From positions 2,121,001 to 2,185,000 of the forward strand of contig NZ_CP134605.1 in the NCBI RefSeq assembly GCF_031844685.1: a DNA stretch of 64,000 bases, read 5' to 3'. This document shows positions 16,909 to 26,079 of the stretch, in pieces. Positions within the stretch are counted from its first letter, which is position 1. Each line of letters opens with the position of its first letter. The position numbers and the translations under genes were made by a program. This stretch comes from Streptomyces sp. ITFR-21 (GTDB lineage: Bacteria; Actinomycetota; Actinomycetes; Streptomycetales; Streptomycetaceae). Below the pieces are notes generated by a model, which ran no database searches, was not told where the DNA came from, and saw only the letters and a list, made by a program, of their open reading frames with translations.

Positions 16909-17385
16909 GGCGCGTTCGCGGCGGCGGACGGCGGAGATCGCCCGCTCCGACTCCCGGCGGTCCTGCTTCTCCCGCAGCGTCTGCCGCTTGTCGTACTCCT
17001 TCTTGCCCTTGGCCAGCGCGATCTCGACCTTCGCCCGGCCGTCCTTGAAGTACAGGGCCAGCGGCACGATGGTGTGACCGCTCTCCTGCGACTTCTGGAC
17101 GAGCTTGTCGATCTCGGTCCGGTGCAGCAGCATCTTGCGCTTCCGCCGGGCCGTGTGGTTGGTCCAGGTGCCCTGGGTGTACTCGGGAATGTGCACGTTG
17201 TGCAGCCACGCCTCGCCGCCGTCGAGCTGCGCGAAGCCGTCGACCAGCGACGCGCGCCCCAGTCGCAGGGACTTCACCTCGGTGCCGGTCAGCACCAGGC
17301 CGGCCTCGAAGGTGTCGAGGATGTGGTAGTCGTGCCGCGCCTTCTTGTTCTGCGCGATCATCTTGCGACCCGTCTCTTTTGCCAT
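16906..17385 (-). CDS. smpB: SsrA-binding protein SmpB
   Basis: A 159-residue OB-fold RNA-binding protein that carries tmRNA to stalled ribosomes and mimics the codon-anticodon helix with its C-terminal tail. Family signatures are [39 protein letters not shown], and [20 protein letters not shown]; the basic C-terminal tail [18 protein letters not shown] is intact. The ATG at 17385 is clear. The S41 protease gene ends 18 nt upstream, and ssrA begins about 256 nt downstream, so the two rescue partners are adjacent and co-oriented. Confidence 0.97.
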   Translation of the reverse strand: MAKETGRKMIAQNKKARHDYHILDTFEAGLVLTGTEVKSLRLGRASLVDGFAQLDGGEAWLHNVHIPEYTQGTWTNHTARRKRKMLLHRTEIDKLVQKSQESGHTIVPLALYFKDGRAKVEIALAKGKKEYDKRQTLREKQDRRESERAISAVRRRERA

Positions 17386-17403
17386 AGCCGGGCCATTGTC
17401 CCA

Positions 17404-18687
17404 CTACGAGGGCGCCCCGAGGCCAGCGAACACCTCGCGGCTGTCGGCGACCGGGTCCTGCCCGGCCGGGACCTGGACGTCCGGGGTGATGCCCCGGCCG
17501 TCGACACCCCGGCCGCCGGGCAGGTCGTAGTGCCCCACCGTCAGCTCGGCCACCGAGCCGTCCGGCAGCGTGCTGGGCATCTGCACCGAGCCCTTGCCGA
17601 AGGTCCGCGAGCCGATGACGACCGCCCGGCCGCGGTCCTGGAGCGCCCCGGCCAGCATTTCGGCGGCGCTCATCGTGCCGCCGTCGACCAGCACCACCAG
17701 CGGCACGGACGTGTCGCCGCCCGGGGCCGCGAACAGCGCCTGCTGCCGCCCGTGTACGTCGTAGGTGGCGACGAGGCCGCCGTCGAGGAAGACCGAGGCG
17801 ACATCGACGGCCTCGGCGACCAGCCCGCCGGAGTTGCCGCGCAGGTCCAGCAGGACGCCGTGCCGCGCACCCCTGGCCGCCGCCTGGACCTGCGCGCCGA
17901 CGCCGGTCGAGAACGCGTCGACCTTGACGACGGTCGGCCCCGGCCGCTCATCGCTCACGGTGACCGCCTCGGTGGCCAGGGTGGCCCGCCGCACGGTGAC
18001 CTTCCAGTGGTGCCGCCCGCGCTCGACACCGAGGGTGACCCTGCTGCCGGGTACGTCCTCGCCGTCGTTGTCGCCGCGCAGGTCCGCGACGACCTCGGTG
18101 ACGGCGAGGCCGGTACACCCGACGCCGTCGACGGCGGCGAGCACGTCGCCGACCCGCAGGCCGGCGCGGGCGGCCGGGCTGCCGTCCTGTACGCGGGCGA
18201 CCTGGATCCGCCCGCCGTCCCCCCGCCGCACCCACAGGCCGACGCCCACGTAGCGGCCGTCGAGCGCCTGCCGCAGGCCCGCGTACTCCTGGGCGGTGTA
18301 GAACGAGGACCAGCGGTCTCCACTGCGGCTGACGAGCTTCTGCACGGTCTCCGGGGCGAGCTCGCCGTCCTGGATCTCCTGGGCGATGCGGCCGGTGTCG
18401 AGGACCGCGGGGGGTGCGGCGGCCCTGCCCGCGCTCCCTTTGCCGTCCCCGGCGCCGGGTGCCCCGGCGGTGTCCCGGCCGCGGGACGGCGCGGGTCGGC
18501 CCGCGCTCCGGTCGGCACCGGCCCCCGTACCGGCCGCGGCGGCGATCCGGGTGGCGGGGCCGCGCTGCGCCGGCACGGTCAGGCTGCCCGCCGCCGCGCC
18601 CGTCGCCAGCATGGTGCCGAACACCAACGTCAAGGTCGCCCCGCGGCGGATGCGGCGGGGCGTCCCGAACAGCAACGGGCCGGACAT
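17404..18687 (-). CDS. S41-family C-terminal processing protease with PDZ domain
   Basis: A 427-residue exported serine protease. An N-terminal hydrophobic segment (TLTLVFGTMLATGAAAGSL, about residues 18-36) acts as a signal or anchor and is followed by an Ala/Gly-rich linker. A PDZ domain spans about residues 155-235 (YVGVGLWVRRGDGG, GSPAARAGLRVGDVLAAVDG). The peptidase domain has LLDLRGNSGGL, the nucleophile serine in GGTMSAAEMLAGAL and the general-base lysine in SRTFGKGSVQM. It probably acts at the outer membrane face on envelope proteins. The gene lies between ftsX and smpB on the same strand, the usual streptomycete order. The ATG at 18687 (MSGPLLFG) is preferred because upstream codons lack protein-like content. 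Confidence 0.9.
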   Translation of the reverse strand: MSGPLLFGTPRRIRRGATLTLVFGTMLATGAAAGSLTVPAQRGPATRIAAAAGTGAGADRSAGRPAPSRGRDTAGAPGAGDGKGSAGRAAAPPAVLDTGRIAQEIQDGELAPETVQKLVSRSGDRWSSFYTAQEYAGLRQALDGRYVGVGLWVRRGDGGRIQVARVQDGSPAARAGLRVGDVLAAVDGVGCTGLAVTEVVADLRGDNDGEDVPGSRVTLGVERGRHHWKVTVRRATLATEAVTVSDERPGPTVVKVDAFSTGVGAQVQAAARGARHGVLLDLRGNSGGLVAEAVDVASVFLDGGLVATYDVHGRQQALFAAPGGDTSVPLVVLVDGGTMSAAEMLAGALQDRGRAVVIGSRTFGKGSVQMPSTLPDGSVAELTVGHYDLPGGRGVDGRGITPDVQVPAGQDPVADSREVFAGLGAPS

Positions 18688-18873
18688 GGCGGGAAGTCTA
18701 GGCCAGAAACGGGCGCGGTACGGAAAGTCGCGACGACACCGGACAAGGGCCGTCCGCGGCCGTGGGGTGCCCCGCCGCGGCGCCCGCGGCGGGACCCGCC
18801 GAAGCACCTCCGCAGGCCGCGCCCGGCCGGATCCGGCGGGCCGCGCCGGACCGGATCCCCCTGCGGTGCCGGG

Positions 18874-19791
18874 TCAGACCCGCAGATAGCGCCGCAGCGC
18901 GACGAACGCGGCGACGGCCGGCATGATCACGCCGATCAGCAGCACCAGCGGCAGCACCCCGAACACCGGGCCCCAGCCGAGGAAGGACACCGAGGTGATC
19001 TTGTCCTGGAGTCTGAGGCCGGAGTCGATCAGGAAGTACCTGCCGCTGAGCAGCATCACGCAGGCCAGCCCCGCGCCGACGAGTCCCGCGAACGCGGCCT
19101 CCATGATGAACGGCATCTGGATGTAGAAGCTGGACGCGCCGACCAGCCGCATGATGCCGGTCTCCCGGCGGCGGCTGAACGCCGAGACGCGGACGGTGTT
19201 CACGATCAGCAGCATGGCCACGGTGAGCATGAAGGCGAGCACCACGTACGCGACCCTGGTCATGCCGTTCAGCAGTCCGAACAGGCTCTCCAGCACCGCC
19301 CGCTGGTCCTCGACGGACTGCACCCCCGGGTGCCCGGTGAAGGCGCTGGCGATGACGCCGAACTTGGTCGGATCCTTGAGTTTGATCCGGTAGTTCTCCT
19401 GCATCTGGTCCGGCGTGATCGAGCTGTACAGCGGCGAGTTCTTGAACTGCTCCTGGGCGTGCTTGTACGCCTCCTCGGAGGACTCGTAGTAGACCTTCTC
19501 CACCACCGGCAGCTTCTTTATGTCGGCGAGGATGCCGGCCTTCTGGTCATCGGTCACCGCACCCCTGCCGCAGTTGGGCGTCGTCACCGCGTCGCCCTTG
19601 TTGCACATGTAGATGGTGACCTGGACCTTGTCGTACCAGTAGCCCTTCATCGCGTCGACCTGCTTGTTGGCGAGCAGGGCGCCACCGGTGAGGGCGAGCG
19701 AGAGCGCCACGGAGATGATGACGGCGAAGGTCATCGTGAGATTGCGGCGGAGACCGACGCCGATCTCCGACAGGACGAACTGGACGCGCAT
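18874..19791 (-). CDS. ftsX: Cell division protein FtsX (permease-like subunit)
   Basis: A 305-residue membrane protein with one N-terminal transmembrane helix (about residues 20-42), a large extracellular loop, and three C-terminal helices in the FtsX core (for example AYVVLAFMLTVAMLLIVNTV). The segment SAFSRRRETGIMRLVGASSF is the conserved cytoplasmic loop that couples to FtsE. With FtsE it controls peptidoglycan hydrolases such as RipC-type NlpC/P60 enzymes during growth and division. The extracellular loop contains two cysteines (MCNKGD, PNCGRG) that could form a disulfide. It lies 43 nt after ftsE. Confidence 0.95.
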   Translation of the reverse strand: MRVQFVLSEIGVGLRRNLTMTFAVIISVALSLALTGGALLANKQVDAMKGYWYDKVQVTIYMCNKGDAVTTPNCGRGAVTDDQKAGILADIKKLPVVEKVYYESSEEAYKHAQEQFKNSPLYSSITPDQMQENYRIKLKDPTKFGVIASAFTGHPGVQSVEDQRAVLESLFGLLNGMTRVAYVVLAFMLTVAMLLIVNTVRVSAFSRRRETGIMRLVGASSFYIQMPFIMEAAFAGLVGAGLACVMLLSGRYFLIDSGLRLQDKITSVSFLGWGPVFGVLPLVLLIGVIMPAVAAFVALRRYLRV

Positions 19792-19834
19792 GGTGCCAAG
19801 TTCCTTTCAGGGGGCTGGTGCGTACGGCAGGCAG

Positions 19835-20524
19835 TCAGTGCTGGTAGCCGTAGACACCGCGCGACTGGTCGCGCACCAGTCGCCCCTTATCAAGTTCGAT
19901 GACGCGCTTGCGCATCTGGTCGACGATGTTCTGGTCGTGGGTGGCCATCACCACGGTGGTGCCGGTCCGGTTGATCCGGTCCAGCAGCCGCATGATGCCG
20001 ACCGAGGTCTGCGGGTCGAGGTTGCCGGTCGGCTCGTCGGCGATCAGCAGCATCGGGCGGTTGACGAAGGCGCGGGCAATGGCCACGCGCTGCTGCTCAC
20101 CGCCGGACAGCTCGCCGGGCATCCGCTCCTCCTTGCCGGCCAGGCCGACCAGGTCGAGCACCTCGGGCACCGTCTTGCGGATGGTGCCGCGCGGCTTGCC
20201 GATCACTTCCAGGGCGAACGCCACGTTCTCACCGACGGTCTTGTTGGGCAGCAGCCGGAAGTCCTGGAAGACCGTGCCCAGCTGGCGCCGCATGTGCGGG
20301 ACCTTCCAGTTGGAGAGCTTGGCCAGGTCCTTGCCGAGCACGTGCACCATGCCGGTGTCCGTACGCTCCTCGCGCAGCACCAGCCGCAGGAAGGTCGACT
20401 TCCCGGAGCCCGACGAGCCCACCAGGAAGACGAACTCACCCTTCTCGATCTCCAGCGAGACGTCCCGCAGGGCAGGACGGTTCTGCTTGGGGTAGGTCTT
20501 GGTGACGCTGTCGAATCGAATCAC
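19835..20524 (-). CDS. ftsE: Cell division ATP-binding protein FtsE
   Basis: A 229-residue ABC ATPase, partner of FtsX. Walker A is GSSGSGKST, the signature is [14 protein letters not shown], Walker B is [13 protein letters not shown], and the H-loop is MATHD. The GTG at 20524 gives [20 protein letters not shown], the family start. It is the first gene of an ftsE-ftsX unit and is cytoplasmic, docked to the membrane through FtsX. Confidence 0.96.
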   Translation of the reverse strand: MIRFDSVTKTYPKQNRPALRDVSLEIEKGEFVFLVGSSGSGKSTFLRLVLREERTDTGMVHVLGKDLAKLSNWKVPHMRRQLGTVFQDFRLLPNKTVGENVAFALEVIGKPRGTIRKTVPEVLDLVGLAGKEERMPGELSGGEQQRVAIARAFVNRPMLLIADEPTGNLDPQTSVGIMRLLDRINRTGTTVVMATHDQNIVDQMRKRVIELDKGRLVRDQSRGVYGYQH

Positions 20525-20945
20525 GTTCGCACCAGGTTTGCGGGGTCGGCGGACAGGGGATGTGGGGGCGACACTACGCGACCGCGAGGAGGCCGCGCAG
20601 TCGCCGCCCCAGGTTGGTGGCCTTGCCCACAGGGCATCCACGGACAAACCCGTCATTGTTCCCGCGGGGTTTCCCCGCCGTTTCCCCGCGGCGCCCGGTG
20701 CCGCCCCACCGCGGCCGGTGCCACGGCGGCACGGCGCCCGCCGGGGCACCCGTCCGGCACCCGTCACGCACGTTCCGGGGGCGCCGAATCCGGTGGAACC
20801 TGGCACAGTGGGAGATGCGTGTACATGCAGAGCAGGACACGCAGTGATCGGGCGGCGATCGGCGGCGGGCCCGCGGAGTAGGTCCGTGCCGCCGAGGGAA
20901 CGATGTCCGCACCGGGGGCGTTCACCGGACGGAGGAGGAGATCGC
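20525..20945. other. Divergent region between ftsE and the zinc-ribbon membrane protein gene
   Basis: This 421-nt stretch holds promoters in both directions. A short 8-bp hairpin (CCGCGGGG/CCCCGCGG, 20662-20691) and a near-DnaA-box TTGCCCACA at 20623-20631 are present. I see no gene. Confidence 0.45.
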
Positions 20946-21137
20946 ATGACGTGCGACCGACTGGTGTGTGCGAATTGCGCCGGCCCGGTGAGCGAGGGCC
21001 GCTGCCCCGTCTGCCGCGCCAGCCGCGCCCGCATGGAACGCGAGAATCCCTGGTCCTCGATCTCCCCCGCGGCCCTCATAGCCTTCCTGGTCGCCCTGCT
21101 GGCCGTCGTCCTGGTCGTGGAGCACGCGACGGCCTAG
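20946..21137 (+). CDS. Small zinc-ribbon membrane protein of unknown function
   Basis: A 63-residue protein. Its N-terminus carries two CxxC pairs, CANC and CPVC within [20 protein letters not shown] and the following residues, typical of a zinc ribbon. The C-terminus is one transmembrane helix ([17 protein letters not shown]). A strong GGAGGAG ribosome site precedes the ATG at 20946. The protein is probably a membrane-anchored metal-binding adaptor with the ribbon in the cytoplasm. I do not recognise a function. A 12-bp hairpin begins 2 nt after the stop. Confidence 0.75.
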   Translation: MTCDRLVCANCAGPVSEGRCPVCRASRARMERENPWSSISPAALIAFLVALLAVVLVVEHATA

Positions 21138-21138
21138 G

Positions 21139-21180
21139 GCCCGCCGGGCGGATCGCCGCGGCGCAGAGCGCCCGGCGGGC
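21139..21180 (+). terminator. Terminator after the zinc-ribbon protein gene
   Basis: A perfect 12-bp stem, GCCCGCCGGGCG at 21139-21150 with its complement at 21169-21180, directly after the stop codon. Confidence 0.7.
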
Positions 21181-21216
21181 ACATCACCCGCCTGTTTTCC
21201 CGCAGGATCGGCAAGA

Positions 21217-21257
21217 AGCCGGGGTCCGGGGCGCGTTGGGCGTCCCGGGCCCCGGCT
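21217..21257 (-). terminator. Terminator after the LAETG repeat protein gene
   Basis: A 14-bp stem (21217-21230 with 21244-21257) containing one G-T wobble, loop of 13 nt, lying 26 nt beyond the stop at 21283. Together with the preceding hairpin it separates two convergent genes. Confidence 0.65.
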
Positions 21258-21282
21258 CACGCGTCGGCGGCCGGACCTGTGG

Positions 21283-22128
21283 TCAGGCGGCGTCGCCGCG
21301 GCCGGCCAGGCGCGGGGTCAGGCGGAAGCCGATACCACCCGCGATCAGTGTGGCGGCGCCGAGGACGAGGTACGTGGTGCCGCGGGAGCCGGTCTCGGCG
21401 AGCTGGCTGGTGGTCGCGCCCTGCGGGACCTGCTGGGTGTTGTCGGTGCCGGGGGCGTTGTTCCCGCAGTCGACGCTGTCGCCCGTCAGGGTGCAGGTGT
21501 TGCCGTTGCCGCCACTGGTCGAGGAGCCCCCGGTGGTGGACGTGCCGCCGGTGGTCGACGTGCCGCCCGTGGTCGACGAACCCCCGGTCGTGCCGGACCC
21601 GCCGGTGGTGGACGTCCCGCCCGTGGTCGACGTGCCGCCGTCGGTCGTGGTCGCACCGCCGTCGGTCGTCGTCGCACCGCCGTCCGTCGTGGTCGCACCG
21701 CCGTCCGTGGTCGACGTGCCGCCGTCGGTCGTGGTCGCACCGCCGTCCGTCGTGGTCGCACCGCCGTCGGTCGTCGTCGCACCGCCGTCCGTGGTCGTCG
21801 CACCGCCGTCGGTCGTGGTCGCACCGCCGTCCGTGGTCGTCGCACCGCCGTCGGTCGTCGTCGCACCGCCGTCCGTGGTCGTCGCACCGCCGTCCGTGGT
21901 CGTCGCACCGCCGTCGGTCGTCGTCGCACCGCCGTCCGTGGTGTCGCCGCCACTGGTGACCCCGCTGATCGCACCCGTCGGCTCGTCGTCCAGCGCCTGG
22001 ATCTGGAGATGGGCACTGCTGGTGCTGACCGCCTGCGCCGCACCCACGGCCGTAAGGGAGACGCCCGCCACGATCACGGCGGTCGAGGCTATGCGGATCA
22101 CGCGCAGCCGTGTCTTGCGGTTGCTCAT
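21283..22128 (-). CDS. Sortase-anchored LAETG surface protein with TTTDGGA repeats
   Basis: A 281-residue secreted protein. Residues 1-34 form a signal peptide (basic start MSNRKTRLRV, hydrophobic VAGVSLTAVGAAQA). A tract of about 15 heptapeptides of the type TTTDGGA follows, then about seven hexapeptides of the type TSTTGG. A short Cys-containing module comes next (NTCTLTGDSVDCGNN, likely one disulfide). It ends in a sorting signal: LAETG, a hydrophobic helix (TTYLVLGAATLIAGGIGF) and basic residues. LAxTG is the motif preferred by class E sortases of Streptomyces. The repeats are low-complexity and rich in Thr, Gly and Asp, which suggests a wall-spanning stalk, possibly O-glycosylated. The ligand is unknown. 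The gene is monocistronic. Confidence 0.8.
   Translation of the reverse strand: MSNRKTRLRVIRIASTAVIVAGVSLTAVGAAQAVSTSSAHLQIQALDDEPTGAISGVTSGGDTTDGGATTTDGGATTTDGGATTTDGGATTTDGGATTTDGGATTTDGGATTTDGGATTTDGGATTTDGGATTTDGGTSTTDGGATTTDGGATTTDGGATTTDGGTSTTGGTSTTGGSGTTGGSSTTGGTSTTGGTSTTGGSSTSGGNGNTCTLTGDSVDCGNNAPGTDNTQQVPQGATTSQLAETGSRGTTYLVLGAATLIAGGIGFRLTPRLAGRGDAA
21632..21946. repeat. 21-bp coding minisatellite, about 15 units
   Basis: Fifteen in-phase 21-bp units encode the TTTDGGA heptads. On the plus strand units begin GCACCGCCGTC (a few GTGCCGCCGTC) and differ mainly at synonymous positions. Adjacent 18-bp units at about 21520-21631 encode the TSTTGG hexapeptides. The unit lengths are multiples of three, so expansion or contraction keeps the frame. 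Confidence 0.92.
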
Positions 22129-22454
22129 GAGTCAAGTACCCCCAGTAGATGTCTGCTTCAGGCTGCGCGGCCATAAAGGAGTGCGGTGCCGCTGGGAGGT
22201 CCGGTGCGCGCCCGCCCCCGTGCGCTGACGCCTCGATCGTGCGCATGCCGCGCAACACCCTTGCGGCTTTCCCTGGCACCGTCAAGGTCATTGAGCACAC
22301 AATGGTGTCAATTGGCCGCGTGTGCCCGGGAGTTCGCTACCTCACTGTGACATCGGCCGGACGGGGCGCAGCGGGGTGCGGCAGGACCGGGCGTGCGGGA
22401 GTGTGAGGGGGTGTCAGAGTGCGCGGGGACGCGCGCGGGGAGTGCCGACCGCGA
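22129..22454. other. Region between prfB and the LAETG protein gene
   Basis: This 326-nt stretch holds the promoter of the repeat protein and the 3' end of prfB. A TTGACA hexamer on the minus strand near 22310 could be a -35 box, but no matching -10 is clear. No gene is seen. Confidence 0.4.
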
Positions 22455-23573
22455 TCAGACGGCGGCCTTATCGTGGGACTTGCGCCAGCGGATGCCCGCT
22501 TCGATGAAACCGTCGATGTCGCCGTCGAGGACGCCGTGCGGGTTACCGACCTCGTGGTCGGTGCGCAGGTCCTTGACCATCTGGTACGGGTGCAGGACGT
22601 ACGAACGCATCTGGTTGCCCCAGGAGTTGCCGCCGTCGCTCTTGCCGAGGGAGTCCATCAGGGCCTGCTCCTCCTGGCGGCGGCGTTCGAGCAGCTTGGC
22701 CTGCAGGACGTTCATCGCGCTCGCCTTGTTCTGGATCTGCGAGCGCTCGTTCTGACAGGAGACGACGATGCCGGTGGGCAGGTGGGTGATGCGGACCGCG
22801 GAGTCGGTGGTGTTGACGCCCTGGCCGCCGGGGCCGGAGGCGCGGTACACGTCGATACGGAGTTCGGACTCGTCGATCTCGACGTGGTCGGACTGCTCCA
22901 CCACCGGCAGGACCTCGACACCGGCGAAGGACGTCTGGCGGCGGCCCTGGTTGTCGAAGGGGGAGATGCGCACCAGGCGGTGGGTGCCCTGTTCGACGGA
23001 GAGGGTGCCGTAGGCGTAGGGGGCCTTGACCACGAAGGTGGTGGACTTGATGCCGGCCTCTTCCGCGTACGAGGTCTCGTAGACCTCTGTCGCGTAGCCG
23101 TGGCGCTCGGCCCAGCGCAGGTACATCCGCTGGAGCTGCTCGGCGAAGTCGGCGGCGTCGACGCCGCCGGCCTCGGCGCGGATGTTGACCAGCGCCTCGC
23201 GGGCGTCGTACTCGCCGGACAGCAGGGTGCGGACCTCCATCTCGTCCAGCGCCTTGCGCACCGACTCCAGCTCGGCCTCGGCCTCGGCCTGGGCGTCGGC
23301 GTCGGCTTCGCTCTCGGCGAGCTCGAAGAGGACGGACAGGTCGTCGATCCGGCCGCGCAGGGCCTCGACCTTGCGCAGCTCGGCCTGGAGGTGCGAGAGC
23401 CGGCTGGTGATCTTCTGCGCGCTCTCCGGGTCGTCCCACAGCGACGGGACGGCGGCCTGCTCCTCCAGCGCGGCGATGTCGGCCCGCATCCGGTCGAGGT
23501 CGAGGACGGCCTCGATCGACCCCATGGTCGAGGACAGGGACTTCAGCTCTTCGGACACATCGACGATCGCCAC
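22455..23573 (-). CDS. prfB: Peptide chain release factor 2
   Basis: A 372-residue class I release factor that reads UGA and UAA and triggers peptidyl-tRNA hydrolysis. The tripeptide anticodon SPF is at residues 204-206 ([17 protein letters not shown]), and the catalytic GGQ is at 249-251 ([20 protein letters not shown]). The frame is continuous from the ATG at 23573, so there is no programmed +1 frameshift of the E. coli type. It is transcribed alone or with an upstream gene on the minus strand. Confidence 0.96.
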   Translation of the reverse strand: MAIVDVSEELKSLSSTMGSIEAVLDLDRMRADIAALEEQAAVPSLWDDPESAQKITSRLSHLQAELRKVEALRGRIDDLSVLFELAESEADADAQAEAEAELESVRKALDEMEVRTLLSGEYDAREALVNIRAEAGGVDAADFAEQLQRMYLRWAERHGYATEVYETSYAEEAGIKSTTFVVKAPYAYGTLSVEQGTHRLVRISPFDNQGRRQTSFAGVEVLPVVEQSDHVEIDESELRIDVYRASGPGGQGVNTTDSAVRITHLPTGIVVSCQNERSQIQNKASAMNVLQAKLLERRRQEEQALMDSLGKSDGGNSWGNQMRSYVLHPYQMVKDLRTDHEVGNPHGVLDGDIDGFIEAGIRWRKSHDKAAV

Positions 23574-23877
23574 GCGTCCAGCCTACCGGCTGGGCCGACC
23601 GACCCGGGTCCCGTCGTCCACAGGTAATCCGCCGGCTGTGCGACCGGCCGGCGCCGGCCGCGGCGCCGGCCGGGGAGCGGGCGGCGGACGGGACCCGGGG
23701 CGGCCGGCCGGAAGGAGCCGTCCGGGACCGCGCGGCGGTCGGTCGCGAGGGCCGCAGCCAGGGCATGGGCGGCGCGGCGGCAGGGCGAGCGGGCGGGGCC
23801 GCGGACACCCGCGGGGTGGGGCGCCGCCGCTCCGCCGCCGGACTCGGCCGGACGGCGGGCGGGGTCCGGATCCCGGG
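23574..23877. other. Gene-free gap between prfB and the PkaB-type kinase gene
   Basis: This 304-nt, very G+C-rich stretch carries a DnaA-box-like CGTCCACA near 23615, next to the prfB start. I see no clear hairpin or promoter and no gene. Confidence 0.4.
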
Positions 23878-26079
23878 TCAGCCCGTCGCCACCGCCCGCA
23901 CCAGCGTCCCCCCCGCCGTCCGCGTGAACAGCTGGAGCGACCGGTCCGCGGCCGCCGCGGCCACCGGTCCGGTGTCCGCGCCGCCCGCAGCCGGCGTCGG
24001 CAGCGCCCCCGACGGGCCGGCCCCCGCGGACTGCGCGCCGCCGGCGAAGACGTAGAGCCGGCCGGCGGCGGCGACGGCCTCGGGTCGCCGGCCGGCCGCC
24101 GCCAGGCCGTCCACCACCGAGGACGGCCGCCACGCCCCGGCGGAGTACGGCAGCCGCAGCACCGCCCCGTCGGACCGGCGTACGACGAAGGCGTCCAGGC
24201 TGCCGGCCGCCCGGGAGACCAGCGCGGGGGCGGCGGTGATCCGGCCGGCTGTGGGCACGAGCGCCCAGGCGTTCCAGCGGCCGTCGACCAGGGAGGCGGT
24301 GACGAGGTCGCCGCCGACCCGGCCCACCAGGTCGATCCGGCCGGGCTCGGAGGAGGCCGCGGCGGGGGCCGCGTCGAAGCGGGTCCGCTCGTCCACCTGC
24401 GACCAGGCGTTCCAGTAGCCGCCGGACAGGGTGCGGCGGTAGAGCAGGCCGTCGGTGCCGAGCGAGAACAGGTCGATCCGGCCGGCCCTGGCCGAGGCGA
24501 CGGCCGGGTCGTCGTCGGTGCTTATCCCGGTGAGCCGGTGCCACGGGCCGTAGCCGGTGGCGTCGTGCACGACGTACCAGACGTTCTTGTCGGCGCCCCT
24601 GGCGAAGATGTACGTCGCGCCGTCCATGACCAGCGCCCGCGGGCCGCCGGTCAGCCGGACCGCGGCGGCCGGCACGTCCTGGAAGGCGGACCACTGCGGG
24701 AGGGCGACGGGCACGCCGGTGACGCCCTGCGGGGACGGAGCCCCCGCGGTGGGGGCGTTCGGGGTGGTGGCATCGCCGGCCGGCGCGCTCGGCGACGGCT
24801 CGGGCTGCTGGTCGTCGCGGGAGGTGCCGGAGTCGCCGTTGCCGGCGCCCGCTGCGGCGATGCCCCAGCCGCCGATGCCGACCACCGCGAGGGCGGCGGC
24901 GGCAGCCGCGGCGACCTTGATACGGCGCTGGCGCAGTGCCTCGGACACCGCTCGGTGGCGCGGCCCCGCCGGGCGCCCGGGGGTGGCGCCGCGGGACCGG
25001 CCCGCCGCGCGGCCGGCCACCGCCAGCTCCTCGGCGGTGGGCAGCTTGATGCTGGTGTGGGTGTCGCGGCTGGAGTCGGGGGCGGCGCCGCGGACCAGCG
25101 GTACGGCGCCGCGCCTGCGGTCCGGTCCGGAGCCCGCGCCGGTGCCCGGCCCGCGGCCGGGCCGGAAGGGCGGGTCGGCGGGGCCGTCGGCGCCGTAAGG
25201 AGTCTGCGCGGCGCTGCCCTCGCCGCCGGGCGCCGCCACGTCCAGGGCGGGCGCCCCGGCCAGCCCCGGCAGCAGGTCGCGCAGCCGGGTGCCCAGCTCC
25301 CCGGCGGTCAGCCGTGACGCGGGCGCCTTGGCGAGGCACTGGGCGAGCACCTTCCACAGCTTCCCGGACAGGCCCGGCAGCGGCTGCACGGTCTCGGTCA
25401 CGTGCCGGCGCAGCACCGCGCCCGGGTGGCCGCCGCCGAACGGGGTGAAGCCGGCCAGCAGTTCGTACAGCACGGTGGCCAGGGCGTAGATGTCGACCGA
25501 GGCGCGCGGCGGCAGGCCCTCGATGATCTCCGGGGCGAGGTAGTCGGGGGTGCCGATGATCCGGGTGGCGCGGGTACGGCGCGGGGAGTCGACCAGGCGG
25601 GCGATGCCGAAGTCGGTGAGCAGGGCGGGCGGGGCGCCGCCGGGGCCGGCCGGGGCCGCTGAGTCCAGCAGGACGTTCTCCGGTTTGACGTCCCGGTGCA
25701 CGACGCCCGCCGCGTGCGCGGCGGCCAGCCCGTCGGCGACGTCGGCGGCGATGGCCACGGCCGCCTCCGGGGTCAGCCGGCGTTCGCGCTCCAGCCGGGA
25801 GCGCAGGTCGGTGCCGCGCACCAGGTCCATCACCAGAGCCAGGTCGGCGCCGTCCACCACCAGGTCGCGGATGCCGACGATGTGCGGGTCGTCAAGGGAG
25901 AGCAGCGCGGTGCGCTCCTGGACGAAGCGCCCGACGAGGTCCTGGTCGGAGGCCAGGTCCTCGCGCAGCAGCTTGATCGCGACCGGCCCCTCGGGGCCCT
26001 CGCCCAGCCACACCGTGCCCGCGGACCCCCTCCCGAGCACCTGGTGTGCGGTGTACCGGCTGCCGATCTTCCTGGCCAA
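23878..26079 (-). CDS. pkaB: Ser/Thr protein kinase of the PkaB type with a lectin-like beta-propeller ectodomain
   Basis: About 733 residues from a TTG start at 26079 (LARKIGSRYTAHQVLGRGSA), with a GGAGGAG-type site upstream. The kinase domain spans about residues 9-270: glycine loop LGRGSAGTVWLG, K36 in AIKLL, catalytic loop HRDVKPENV (residues 128-136), DFG at 156-158, and GTPDYLAPE. A disordered linker leads to one transmembrane helix at about 389-411. The roughly 320 extracellular residues contain repeated units such as YWNAWSQVDERTRFDAAPAA and RWNAWALVP. These resemble PLL-type or fucose-lectin-like beta-propellers. As I remember it, S. coelicolor PkaB is about 417 residues, so the ectodomain is a major addition. 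The kinase pair with PkaA is the usual neighbour. Confidence 0.85.
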   Translation of the reverse strand: MARKIGSRYTAHQVLGRGSAGTVWLGEGPEGPVAIKLLREDLASDQDLVGRFVQERTALLSLDDPHIVGIRDLVVDGADLALVMDLVRGTDLRSRLERERRLTPEAAVAIAADVADGLAAAHAAGVVHRDVKPENVLLDSAAPAGPGGAPPALLTDFGIARLVDSPRRTRATRIIGTPDYLAPEIIEGLPPRASVDIYALATVLYELLAGFTPFGGGHPGAVLRRHVTETVQPLPGLSGKLWKVLAQCLAKAPASRLTAGELGTRLRDLLPGLAGAPALDVAAPGGEGSAAQTPYGADGPADPPFRPGRGPGTGAGSGPDRRRGAVPLVRGAAPDSSRDTHTSIKLPTAEELAVAGRAAGRSRGATPGRPAGPRHRAVSEALRQRRIKVAAAAAAALAVVGIGGWGIAAAGAGNGDSGTSRDDQQPEPSPSAPAGDATTPNAPTAGAPSPQGVTGVPVALPQWSAFQDVPAAAVRLTGGPRALVMDGATYIFARGADKNVWYVVHDATGYGPWHRLTGISTDDDPAVASARAGRIDLFSLGTDGLLYRRTLSGGYWNAWSQVDERTRFDAAPAAASSEPGRIDLVGRVGGDLVTASLVDGRWNAWALVPTAGRITAAPALVSRAAGSLDAFVVRRSDGAVLRLPYSAGAWRPSSVVDGLAAAGRRPEAVAAAGRLYVFAGGAQSAGAGPSGALPTPAAGGADTGPVAAAAADRSLQLFTRTAGGTLVRAVATG

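Noticed and set aside
21632..21946. Regularly spaced 21-bp repeats as a CRISPR array
   Set aside because: There are no spacers. The units are contiguous, in frame, and encode the TTTDGGA tract of a surface protein.
22455..23573. Programmed +1 frameshift in prfB
   Set aside because: The frame is uninterrupted from start to stop and no internal in-frame UGA is present near codon 25.
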